From Mycolicibacterium mageritense (GTDB lineage Bacteria > Actinomycetota > Actinomycetes > Mycobacteriales > Mycobacteriaceae), in assembly GCF_010727475.1 (NCBI RefSeq), contig NZ_AP022567.1, forward strand, positions 4,898,001-4,962,000: a DNA stretch of 64,000 bases, read 5' to 3'. The position numbers and the translations under genes were made by a program. Under the pieces are notes generated by a model that saw only the letters and a list, made by a program, of their open reading frames with translations, made no database searches and was not told the DNA's origin. This document shows, in pieces, positions 16,324 to 24,405 of this stretch (its first letter is position 1; each line of letters begins with the position of its first letter).

Positions 16324-17096
16324 CCCTCGACAAGGTGGTCGGCTCGGCCGCCGAAGCCGTCGCCGACATCCCCAGTGGCGCAAGCCTTGCCGTCGGGGGA
16401 TTCGGCCTCGCCGGTATCCCGTGGTTCCTGATCGGAGCCCTGCTGGAGCAGGGTGCCGACGATCTCACGATCGTGTCCAACAACTGCGGTGTCGACGGCG
16501 CGGGCCTCGGCCTGTTGTTGGAAGCGGGCCGGATCAGCCGGGTCATCGCGTCCTACGTCGGCGAGAACAAGGAATTCGCCCGTCAGTACCTGGCCGGTGA
16601 ACTGACCGTCGAACTCACACCGCAGGGCACGCTGGCCGAACGGATGCGGGCCGGCGGCAGCGGAATCGGCGCGTTCTTCACGCCGACCGGAGTGGGCACC
16701 ATGGTGGCCGAAGGCGGTCTGCCGTGGCGGTACCACCCCGACGGCACCGTCGCACTCGCCTCACCGGCCAAGGAGGTGCGCACGTTCGGGGGCAAGGAGA
16801 TGGTGCTCGAGGAGTCCATCGTCACCGACTACGCGCTGGTCCGCGCCGCGGTCGCCGACAAGGCCGGCAACTGCAAATTCCACGCCGCCGCACGCAATTT
16901 CAACCCGCCGGCCGCGATGTCGGGCCGGGTCACCGTGGTCGAGGCCGAGCAGGTGGTCGAGGTCGGCGAGCTGCATCCCGACGAAATCCATCTGCCGGGC
17001 ATCTTCGTGCAGCGCGTCGTCGAACTCACCCCGGAACAGGCCGCGCACAAGGACATCGAGAAGCGCACCACCCGAGCCCGAGGAGCAGCCCGATGA
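16320..17096 (+). CDS. pcaI: 3-oxoadipate (3-oxoacid) CoA-transferase, alpha subunit
   Basis: 258-residue subunit A of a family I CoA transferase. It has the glycine-rich GGFGLAGIPWFLIGAL segment and SNNCGVDGAGLGLLL typical of PcaI/ScoA. It pairs with the beta subunit encoded immediately downstream to move CoA from succinyl-CoA to beta-ketoadipate. ATG 16320 overlaps the pcaD stop, and its own stop overlaps the next start, both as ATGA, so the three are translationally coupled. It is distinguished from succinyl-CoA:acetoacetate transferase only by operon context. Confidence 0.88.
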   Translation: MTLDKVVGSAAEAVADIPSGASLAVGGFGLAGIPWFLIGALLEQGADDLTIVSNNCGVDGAGLGLLLEAGRISRVIASYVGENKEFARQYLAGELTVELTPQGTLAERMRAGGSGIGAFFTPTGVGTMVAEGGLPWRYHPDGTVALASPAKEVRTFGGKEMVLEESIVTDYALVRAAVADKAGNCKFHAAARNFNPPAAMSGRVTVVEAEQVVEVGELHPDEIHLPGIFVQRVVELTPEQAAHKDIEKRTTRARGAAR

Positions 17097-17743
17097 GCTG
17101 GACCCGCGAACAGATGGCCGCCAGGGCCGCCGCCGAACTGCGCGACGGTGACTACGTCAACCTCGGCATCGGCCTGCCCACCCTGATTCCCGACTATCTG
17201 CCCGAGGGCTCGGACGTCACCCTGCACGCCGAGAACGGCATCCTGGGTGTCGGCCCCTTCCCGTACGACGACGAAGTGGATCCCGACCTGATCAACGCGG
17301 GCAAGCAGACCGTGTCGGTGGTTCCCGGCGCGTCGTTCTTCGACTCGGCGACGAGTTTCGCGATGATCCGCGGCGGCCACGTCGACGTCGCGGTGCTGGG
17401 CGGCATGCAGGTCGCGGCCAACGGCGACCTGGCCAACTGGATGGTGCCGGGCACCATGGTCAAGGGTATGGGCGGCGCGATGGATCTGGTCAACGGCGCG
17501 GGCCGGGTCATCGTGCTGATGGATCATGTCGCCAAAAACGGTGCGGCCAAGCTGGTCTCGTCGTGCGACCTGCCGCTCACGGGCAAGGCCGTGATCAGCC
17601 GCGTGATCACCGACCTCGGGGTCTTCGACGTCACCGGTGACGGGTTCCGCGTCATCGAACTGGCACCTGAGGTGGGCTACGACGACGTCGTGGCCAAGAC
17701 CGGCGCGGCCCTCACCGACGGCCGGATGCCCAGCCTGGTCTAG
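17093..17743 (+). CDS. pcaJ: 3-oxoadipate (3-oxoacid) CoA-transferase, beta subunit
   Basis: 216-residue subunit B. The catalytic Glu that forms the glutamyl-CoA thioester is in HAENGILGVGP (~residue 46). NLGIGLPTLIPDYLP near the N-terminus and GGHVDVAVLGGMQV are family signatures. With the alpha subunit it activates beta-ketoadipate for thiolytic cleavage by the product of pcaF, at the other end of this operon. Its stop codon is interleaved with that of the convergent regulator gene on the single tetranucleotide CTAG. Confidence 0.88.
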   Translation: MSWTREQMAARAAAELRDGDYVNLGIGLPTLIPDYLPEGSDVTLHAENGILGVGPFPYDDEVDPDLINAGKQTVSVVPGASFFDSATSFAMIRGGHVDVAVLGGMQVAANGDLANWMVPGTMVKGMGGAMDLVNGAGRVIVLMDHVAKNGAAKLVSSCDLPLTGKAVISRVITDLGVFDVTGDGFRVIELAPEVGYDDVVAKTGAALTDGRMPSLV

Positions 17744-20364
17744 CGCCGCAGCGCAGCCAACTCGGCGCGTGAGCGCACCCCGAGCTTCGCGTACACCCGC
17801 GTGAGGTGGTACTGCACGGTCTTGGGGGAGACGAACAGCTCGGCGGCTACCTCACGGTTGGACATGCCCTGCGCCACCAGGGCCGTCACGGCGTCCTCCT
17901 GCGGCGTGAGCTCGACGCTGTCGCGGGATCCCCGGAGTTGATGCAGGCCACCGGCTTTCAGCTCGCGCTCACACCGCGCCACGAGCGTCTGCGCCCCCAG
18001 CGACACGTAAAGCTCACGTGCGGTGCTGATCACGGCGTCGGCCTCCCGCCGCTTGCCGGCTCGCCGCAACGTCTGCCCGTACGCGAAATTCACCCGAGCC
18101 TGGTCGTAGCGCAGTGGCAGCCCATCCAGCAGTTGCAGGGATTCCTCGAACCGGGCGCGCGCCGCGGGCAGCTGTCCCATCGCGCCGAGCAACCTGCCGC
18201 GTGCATAGCCGAGCCGGGCCATCGCGGACCGGTGTCCACGTTCGGCGGCGCGGTGTTCGTGCGGCCGGAGGAACGCGTCTGCCCCATCGAGGTCGCCGTC
18301 GATCACCAAGGCGTTGGCCAGCATGTCCGGCCAGGGCCAGTACCCCGGTTCGGTGAGCGACGTGCCCGGCGCCATCCGCGCGAGGGGTTCCAGCGCGCGG
18401 CGCACCCTGGCGTAGTCCGCCTCGGCCTCGGCGACCTGGGCCCGGGCCAGAATGGTTGGGATACGCACCATCTCGTAGTCCTGCGTGACGACGTCCGCGG
18501 CCCGCACCGCCGTTTGTGCGGCATCCCAGTCGCCACGCAGCGCATGGATCTGGGCCGCGGTCAACTCCAGCAGCGGTGTGATGATCACGATGCCGCTGGA
18601 TTCGGCGAGTTGACGGCCCGATTCGACGGTGGTCAGTGCGGTGTCCCAGTCCCCGGTCGCGAACTGCACCCGGGCCAGCCAACCCAGCGCCCACAGCGTG
18701 ATGCGGGTCGACCCACCCAAACCGGCTGTGGCGACGGCGCTTTCCAGATTGCTGCGCGCGGCATCGACGTCGTCGCGGATCAGCTGCAGCCAACCGCGGC
18801 CCATCGTGACGCGCTGCGCCTGTGCGCCGTACCGTAGCCGGGCCGCGAGATCATCGTAGGCCGCGGTGGCCTCGTCCGGATGCCCGGCCGCGGCGAGGCC
18901 GAGACCGCGGATGGCTGCCGACTCGATTCCCGACGGCGAGTCGCGATCGGCCAATCGCAGTGCCGTGTCGGCCCACTCGACCAGCTCGTCCCCGCGGCAG
19001 CGCACGAGCGAGTGCAGCACATACCGCTGCGCAATGAGGGCCGCGGTCGCCGGATCCCGCTCGGCGTTGACGATGTCCCACGCCCGGCGCAGCCGCACGT
19101 CGGCCTCGGTCGCACGGCCCCGCAGGATCGCCAGGTAGGCCAGCACCGCGTTGCGCAACGGAGTTTCCCGCAGACTCTCGACGGCGGGGACCAGCGCAGC
19201 CGCGGCGCCACAGTCCCCGGCCGCCACCAGAGCGTCGACCGCGCGAGTCAGGCGTTCGTCGCGTAGCAGAGAATCCGCGGTGAGCCGGCTCGCATCGCGG
19301 AACAGCGTGGCGGCCTGCGCCCAGGCCCCGTCGGTGCCGCATTGCCGTGCAAGTGCTTCGATGTCGTCAGCCAGCTGCGCATCGGGCAGCGGCGCGGCGG
19401 CCACCCGGTGGTGTAGCCGCCGGTCTGGAGCGGTCACGATCTCCGCGGCCCGTCGGTGCGCGTCCGCGGTGGCCCGCGCCCCGAGAATGGTGAGCACCGC
19501 GGCCCGCGTCATGCGCCCGGCCAGCCGAGGTTCGAAGTCGACTGCGTGTGACACCAATTCGTGGTTCACCGCATCGTCGATGGCGCCCAATGGATCCACG
19601 AGCCCGGCCAGCTCCGCGGCCTCGGCAAGCGTCGCGTCGTCGCCGAGCACGGCCAAGGCCTCCACCAGGGCCCGGCCCTCGGCCCCGCACGCCGCGAACC
19701 GTGCGTCGACGTCCGCGACGGTGTGGCGGGGCGCGGGCAGCGCCGCGTCAGGTCGTGCCCACACCGGTGTGGGCACCTCGTCGAGGAGAGCCACCACGTC
19801 GCGCGCATTGCCGCCCGTGTGCGTGGCCAGCCTGGCTGCGACGGTGGGATGAACGATCACGCCGCGCAGCCGTGCGAGCTCGGTGACGGCCCGTGCTGAC
19901 AGGCCGCCCAGCGACAGCACACTGCCGGTGAGTTCGACCGGCAGCGTTTCGGTGGCCGGCGCGCTGAGCACGATCAGCACCGGAAGATCGCGCTGGTGAC
20001 GCACGAGTGTCGAGAGTGCCTGCACCGACTCGACATCCGCATGCTGAGCATCGTCGATCACCAGCAGCCGCACGCCTGCCGCGCGCAGGTGATCGACCAG
20101 ATGCGCCGCGGCGAGCAGCGGGTCGGCGGGCACGTCGTCCTGCACCAGCTGGGCCAGTACACCGCCCGGCAGATCGGTTTCCCACGGCACCGCGTGTGCC
20201 CACCAGCCCCCGTACTGTGCGGCGAGCTGACGCAGCAGGGCCGTCTTGCCCACGCCGGGCTCACCGACCACCGCGACCATGCGCGCGCCCTGTTCGGTGG
20301 CAGCGAGCTCACGGGCGAGGTCGGCCAGTTCGCGATCCCGCCCGACACATGGGCCTTGGGGCAC
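17740..20364 (-). CDS. Large ATP-binding LuxR (LAL/STAND) transcriptional regulator
   Basis: 874 residues from GTG 20364. The order is: P-loop GEPGVGKT (34-41) and Walker B VRLLVIDDAQHAD in an N-terminal AAA/STAND ATPase; a central helical region with TPR-like repeats (Ala/Leu/Arg-rich, ~350-790); and a C-terminal LuxR/GerE helix-turn-helix (LTPQEDAVTALVAQGMSNREVAAELF, ending at the C-terminus). Such MalT-like proteins switch on transcription after ligand and ATP binding and multimerisation. The gene is divergent from the hen1-pnkp RNA-repair operon with only 74 bases between starts, which makes that operon the obvious target. It is convergent with pcaJ. The ligand is unknown. Confidence 0.85.
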   Translation of the reverse strand: MPQGPCVGRDRELADLARELAATEQGARMVAVVGEPGVGKTALLRQLAAQYGGWWAHAVPWETDLPGGVLAQLVQDDVPADPLLAAAHLVDHLRAAGVRLLVIDDAQHADVESVQALSTLVRHQRDLPVLIVLSAPATETLPVELTGSVLSLGGLSARAVTELARLRGVIVHPTVAARLATHTGGNARDVVALLDEVPTPVWARPDAALPAPRHTVADVDARFAACGAEGRALVEALAVLGDDATLAEAAELAGLVDPLGAIDDAVNHELVSHAVDFEPRLAGRMTRAAVLTILGARATADAHRRAAEIVTAPDRRLHHRVAAAPLPDAQLADDIEALARQCGTDGAWAQAATLFRDASRLTADSLLRDERLTRAVDALVAAGDCGAAAALVPAVESLRETPLRNAVLAYLAILRGRATEADVRLRRAWDIVNAERDPATAALIAQRYVLHSLVRCRGDELVEWADTALRLADRDSPSGIESAAIRGLGLAAAGHPDEATAAYDDLAARLRYGAQAQRVTMGRGWLQLIRDDVDAARSNLESAVATAGLGGSTRITLWALGWLARVQFATGDWDTALTTVESGRQLAESSGIVIITPLLELTAAQIHALRGDWDAAQTAVRAADVVTQDYEMVRIPTILARAQVAEAEADYARVRRALEPLARMAPGTSLTEPGYWPWPDMLANALVIDGDLDGADAFLRPHEHRAAERGHRSAMARLGYARGRLLGAMGQLPAARARFEESLQLLDGLPLRYDQARVNFAYGQTLRRAGKRREADAVISTARELYVSLGAQTLVARCERELKAGGLHQLRGSRDSVELTPQEDAVTALVAQGMSNREVAAELFVSPKTVQYHLTRVYAKLGVRSRAELAALRR

Positions 20365-20380
20365 GATTCACATGGTAAAT

Positions 20381-20414
20381 CGGCGGCGTCGCGAAAATCG
20401 CGCGACAGCCGCCG
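20381..20414. promoter_or_regulatory. GC-rich stem-loop before hen1
   Basis: CGGCGGC-GTCGCG (20381-20393), a 7-base loop, then CGCGAC-A-GCCGCCG (20401-20414) form a 13-pair stem with one bulged A. It lies 24 bases before the hen1 GTG and 17 bases before the regulator start on the other strand. It could be a DNA operator or an RNA leader structure. Confidence 0.6.
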
Positions 20415-20438
20415 GGGGACCACGAATACTCTCGGAAC

Positions 20439-21812
20439 GTGTTCCTGACGCTGTCCACCACGCACCGGCCTGCCACCGACCTGGGATATCTGCTGCACAA
20501 GCACCCCGACCGGGCGCAGGTTTTCCAGGTTGCGGGTGGAACTGCGCACGTGTTCTACCCGGAAGCCGGCGAGCATCGCTGTACGGCCGCGCTGCTGTGT
20601 GAGATCGATCCGGTGAACCTCGTGCGCGGTAAGCACAACACTGCGTTCTCCCTGGGTCAGTATGTCAATGACCGGCCGTACGCCGCGGGCTCGATGCTGG
20701 CGGTGGCGATCGGTGCGGTGTTCCGATCGGCGATGAAGGGTGTCAGTGCCAAACCGGAACTCGCCGAAGGCGCCCTGCCGCTGGAGTTCCACCTACCGGC
20801 GGTGCCTGGCGGAGAGTCATTGGTGCACAAGCTCTTCGAACCACTCGGCTGGGCGGTCGAGACGACGGCGCTGCCGCTCGATCCGCAGTTTCCGCACTGG
20901 GGCGCATCCGATTTCGTGGACCTGCGCCTCACCGGCACACACCGGCTCTCGGACGCGCTCAAACACCTCTACGTGCTGCTTCCCGTGCTCGACGACGCCA
21001 AGCACTACTGGATCGGCGAGGACGAGGTCGCCAAGCTGCTGCGCGCGGGTGACGGCTGGTTGGGCGAGCATCCCGAACGCGACCTCATCACACGCCGCTA
21101 TCTGCGGCACCGGCGCGAGTACGTCAACGCCGCACTCGGCAGGCTTGCCGACAGTGACGACACCGACGGCTCGGCGCTCGACAACGCGCTCACATCTGCT
21201 CGCCCTGCCACGGAACCCCTTGCGGTACAGCGTCGTCGGCGAGTGGTCGAGTTGCTGACCGAGCTCGGAGCGCACAAAGTCGCCGACCTGGGCTGTGGCG
21301 GCGGTGCGCTGCTGCGTGACCTCGTTGGCCACCCGCAGTTCACCGAGATCCTCGGAGTCGACGTGTCCGCGTCCGCACTGCAGGCCGCGGCGCGATCGTT
21401 CGAGCGCACGGGCGAGCGGGTGCAGAACCGGGTGACCATGCGGCAATCCGCACTGACCTACGCCGACGCGACCCTGGCCGGGTACGACACGGCCGTGCTC
21501 ATGGAGGTCGTCGAGCACGTCGACGAAAGCCGGTTGCCCGCACTCGAATACGCGGTATTCGCGGTGGCAAGGCCTCGGTCGGTCATCGTCACCACACCGA
21601 ACGCCGAGTACAACGTCCGATACGACACGCTGCCCGCCGGGCAGTTCCGTCACACCGATCACCGCTTCGAGTGGACCCGCGCCCAGTTCGGCGCGTGGGC
21701 CGACGGCGTCGCGGCGCGGCACCGCTACACCGTGCGCTACGAGGGCATCGGGCCCGACGATCCGGAACTCGGACCGCCGACCCAGGCGGCGGTTTTCGAG
21801 GTGATCCCATGA
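20439..21812 (+). CDS. hen1: Bacterial Hen1: RNA 3'-terminal ribose 2'-O-methyltransferase
   Basis: 457 residues. The N-terminal ~240 residues are the bacterial Hen1-specific domain (MFLTLSTTHRPATDLGYLLHK at the start). The C-terminal methyltransferase has the SAM motif VADLGCGGGALL, the metal-site EVVEH (356-360), TPNAEYN, and the His pair H405 and H408 in HTDHRFEW. These are the Mn2+-binding residues of Hen1 that place a 2'-O-methyl group on the 3'-terminal nucleotide. In the known bacterial Pnkp/Hen1 system this mark is placed before ligation of a ribotoxin-cut RNA, so that the repaired site resists a second cut. The stop overlaps pnkp as ATGA, so the two subunits are made together. Confidence 0.92.
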   Translation: MFLTLSTTHRPATDLGYLLHKHPDRAQVFQVAGGTAHVFYPEAGEHRCTAALLCEIDPVNLVRGKHNTAFSLGQYVNDRPYAAGSMLAVAIGAVFRSAMKGVSAKPELAEGALPLEFHLPAVPGGESLVHKLFEPLGWAVETTALPLDPQFPHWGASDFVDLRLTGTHRLSDALKHLYVLLPVLDDAKHYWIGEDEVAKLLRAGDGWLGEHPERDLITRRYLRHRREYVNAALGRLADSDDTDGSALDNALTSARPATEPLAVQRRRRVVELLTELGAHKVADLGCGGGALLRDLVGHPQFTEILGVDVSASALQAAARSFERTGERVQNRVTMRQSALTYADATLAGYDTAVLMEVVEHVDESRLPALEYAVFAVARPRSVIVTTPNAEYNVRYDTLPAGQFRHTDHRFEWTRAQFGAWADGVAARHRYTVRYEGIGPDDPELGPPTQAAVFEVIP

Positions 21813-24325
21813 AGATCGCGATCCCCGAGATGTCGCTGGTGGTGCTCGTCGGTGTGTCAGGTTCGGGAAAGTCGACGTTCGCGGCCAAGCACTTTCGGCC
21901 GACCCAGATCCTGTCGAGCGATTTCTTCCGCGGCTTGGTGTCCGACGACGAGAACAACCAGGCGGCGTCGGCTGCCGCGTTTGACGCGCTGCACTACGTC
22001 GCGGGGAAGCGGCTTGCCGCGGGCCGGGTCACGGTGGTCGACGCGACCAACACGCAGCGCAGCCCCCGGAAGGCGCTGATCGAGCTGGCCCGCGCCCACC
22101 ACGTGCTGCCGGTTGCGATCGTGCTCGACATTCCCGAATCGGTATGCGTCCAACGCAACCGCGCCCGGGCCGATCGGCCCTTCGGTGACGGAGTCATCCG
22201 TCGCCAGCGCGACGAGCTGCGCCGCAGCCTGGCCGGGCTGGAGAAGGAAGGGTTCCGGCGCGTACATGTGCTGAGCAGTGTGGCCGACGTCGAAGCCGCA
22301 GCCATCAGCATCGAACCGCTGTTCAACGACAAGCGGTCCGAGACGGGGCCGTTCGACGTGATCGGGGATGTGCACGGATGCCGTGCCGAACTCGAGGAAC
22401 TGCTGGCCGAGCTCGGCTACCGCGTCGAGCGTGACGCGTCGGGCCGGGCCGTCGGCGCCGCGCATCCCGAAGGCCGCCGCGCAGTCTTCGTCGGCGACCT
22501 GGTGGACCGCGGCCCCGACACGCCCGGTGTGCTGCGCCTGGCGATGGGCATGGTCGAGCGCGGCACCGCATTCGCGGTGTGCGGAAACCACGAGCACAAA
22601 CTCGTCCGTGCGCTGCGCGGGCGCAAGGTGACCGTGAGCCACGGTCTCGGCGAGACGCTGGAGCAACTCGCGGCCGAACCGCCGGAATTCCAGGCCCGCG
22701 TGCAGTCGTTCTGCGACGCGCTAGTCGCGCACTATGTGCTCGACGGTGGCAGGCTCGTGGTGGCGCACGCCGGGTTGCCCGAGCATTACCACGGCCGGGC
22801 CTCGGGCGCGGTCCGCAGCTTCGCGCTCTACGGTGACACCACGGGTGAGACCGATGAGTTCGGCCTGCCGGTGCGCTATCCGTGGGCCGACGACTACCGG
22901 GGCCGGGCGACCGTGCTGTACGGCCACACGCCGACTCCGGTGGCCCAGTGGGTGAACAACACCATGTGCCTGGACACCGGGTGTGTGTTCGGCGGTCGGT
23001 TGACGGCATTGCGTTACCCCGAGCGCGAGGTGGTTTCCGTTGCCGCGCATCAAGTCTGGTATGAGTCCGTCAAGCCCTTGGTGGCGCCGGGCAGTCCGGC
23101 GCGCGCAGGCGACGTGCTCAAGGTCGACGACGTGCTCGGCAGGCGCGTGATCGAGACGCGACACCACGGCCGTATCACCGTGCAGCCGGAACAGTCGGCG
23201 GCGGCTCTGGAGGTGATGAGCCGGTTCGCGATCGACCCGCGCTGGCTGGTCTATCTGCCACCGACGATGAGCCCAGCGGACACCAGTGGCGACGAAGGGC
23301 TGCTGGAACACCCGCGGGAGGCCTTCACGTACTTCCGCAACGCCGGTGTCGATGCGGTGGTGTGCGAAGAGAAGCACATGGGTTCGCGGGCCGTGGTGCT
23401 GGTGTGCCGCGACTCCAGCCGCTTCGGTGTCGACGGACCGGGTGCGGTGTACACCAGGACCGGGCGATCCTTTTTCGACCCCGAGCTGACCGACGGGTTC
23501 CTGAGCCGTGTCGGCACGGCAGCCGGCGCCCTGTTCGACGAACTGCGCACCGACTGGCTGCTGCTCGACACCGAGATCATGCCGTGGAACGCCAAGGCGG
23601 CCGCGTTGGTGACCGGGCAATACGCGCCTGTCGGCGCGGCGGGCGCCGCAGCGCTGTCGGCCGCGGCCGAGGCTCTCGCCGTCGCGGTACGGCGCGGTAT
23701 CGACGTATCGGAGCTCTTGGCGCGCACCAGATCCCGCGAGACAAACGTCGAGCGGTACCGCACCGCGTACGGTCGCTACTGCCGGCCGACCGACAGTTTG
23801 GCCGGGGTGACGGTCGCGCCCTTCGCGCTCTTGGCGGCCGAAGGTCAGTCGTTCGTCAGCCGGCCACACACCTGGCATCTGGACATCGCGGACAGACTCG
23901 TCGCGGCCGACCCCGAGTTGTTCGCCACGACCCGGCGCGAGATCGTGCACCCCGGCGACGATGCGTCGATGGCCGCAGGCACCGAATGGTGGGAGCGGCT
24001 CACCGCGGCAGGCGGTGAGGGGATGGTCGTCAAACCCGTGGCCGGCCTGGTGCGCGGTCCAAAAGGATTGGTGCAACCGGGCATCAAGGTTCGCGGTCGC
24101 GAATACCTGCGGATCGTCTACGGTCCGGACTACACCGAATCCGAGCACCTGGTGCGGTTGCGCAACCGCGGCGTGAACCGCAAACGTTCGCTGGCCGCAC
24201 GGGAATACGCGCTCGGCGTCGAGGCGCTCGACCGGCTCGCTGCGGGCGAACCGCTGTGGCGCGTCCACGAGTGCGTGTTCGCGGTGCTGGCACTGGAATC
24301 CGAACCTGTCGATCCGCGCTTGTGA
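21809..24325 (+). CDS. pnkp: Pnkp: polynucleotide kinase-phosphatase-ligase for RNA repair
   Basis: 838 residues, close to the 870 of the Clostridium thermocellum enzyme, with all three catalytic modules. N-terminal 5'-OH kinase: P-loop GVSGSGKST (15-23) and DATNTQRSPRK. Central metallophosphatase: DVIGDVHG from D183, then VGDLVDRGPD and CGNHEH, removing 2',3'-cyclic phosphate/3'-phosphate. C-terminal ligase: EEKHMGS with nucleotidyl Lys K522, and DTEIMPWN and KIKV-like GIKVRGREYLRI motifs. In known systems the ligase alone only forms adenylylated enzyme and needs Hen1 for sealing. The adjacent overlapping hen1 gene agrees. The substrate is probably cleaved tRNA; no ribotoxin gene is nearby. 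Confidence 0.93.
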   Translation: MKIAIPEMSLVVLVGVSGSGKSTFAAKHFRPTQILSSDFFRGLVSDDENNQAASAAAFDALHYVAGKRLAAGRVTVVDATNTQRSPRKALIELARAHHVLPVAIVLDIPESVCVQRNRARADRPFGDGVIRRQRDELRRSLAGLEKEGFRRVHVLSSVADVEAAAISIEPLFNDKRSETGPFDVIGDVHGCRAELEELLAELGYRVERDASGRAVGAAHPEGRRAVFVGDLVDRGPDTPGVLRLAMGMVERGTAFAVCGNHEHKLVRALRGRKVTVSHGLGETLEQLAAEPPEFQARVQSFCDALVAHYVLDGGRLVVAHAGLPEHYHGRASGAVRSFALYGDTTGETDEFGLPVRYPWADDYRGRATVLYGHTPTPVAQWVNNTMCLDTGCVFGGRLTALRYPEREVVSVAAHQVWYESVKPLVAPGSPARAGDVLKVDDVLGRRVIETRHHGRITVQPEQSAAALEVMSRFAIDPRWLVYLPPTMSPADTSGDEGLLEHPREAFTYFRNAGVDAVVCEEKHMGSRAVVLVCRDSSRFGVDGPGAVYTRTGRSFFDPELTDGFLSRVGTAAGALFDELRTDWLLLDTEIMPWNAKAAALVTGQYAPVGAAGAAALSAAAEALAVAVRRGIDVSELLARTRSRETNVERYRTAYGRYCRPTDSLAGVTVAPFALLAAEGQSFVSRPHTWHLDIADRLVAADPELFATTRREIVHPGDDASMAAGTEWWERLTAAGGEGMVVKPVAGLVRGPKGLVQPGIKVRGREYLRIVYGPDYTESEHLVRLRNRGVNRKRSLAAREYALGVEALDRLAAGEPLWRVHECVFAVLALESEPVDPRL

Positions 24326-24331
24326 AAATGT

Positions 24332-24400
24332 CCTCGCGAGCAGACGTTCCGGTACCCCAAAACGCGCAAAGTGGGGTACCTGCGCGTCTGCTCGGCGAGG
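24332..24400. terminator. Large nested stem-loop between pnkp and the ben operon
   Basis: Outer arms CCTCG/CGAGG and GAGCAGACG (24338-24346) / CGTCTGCTC (24385-24393) enclose a second perfect stem, GGTACCCC (24351-24358) / GGGGTACC (24373-24380), with a loop AAAACGCGCAAAGT. It sits between two convergent genes and probably acts as a bidirectional transcription end, though it lacks a clear U-tail. Confidence 0.6.
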
Positions 24401-24405
24401 AATGT

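Noticed and set aside
22721..24268. Long open frame (515 codons) antisense to pnkp
   Set aside because: It is a shadow: the protein is Arg/His/Gln-rich without any motif, while the opposite strand encodes a complete Pnkp. Similar antisense frames over desA3, aroA and the pca genes were left out for the same reason.
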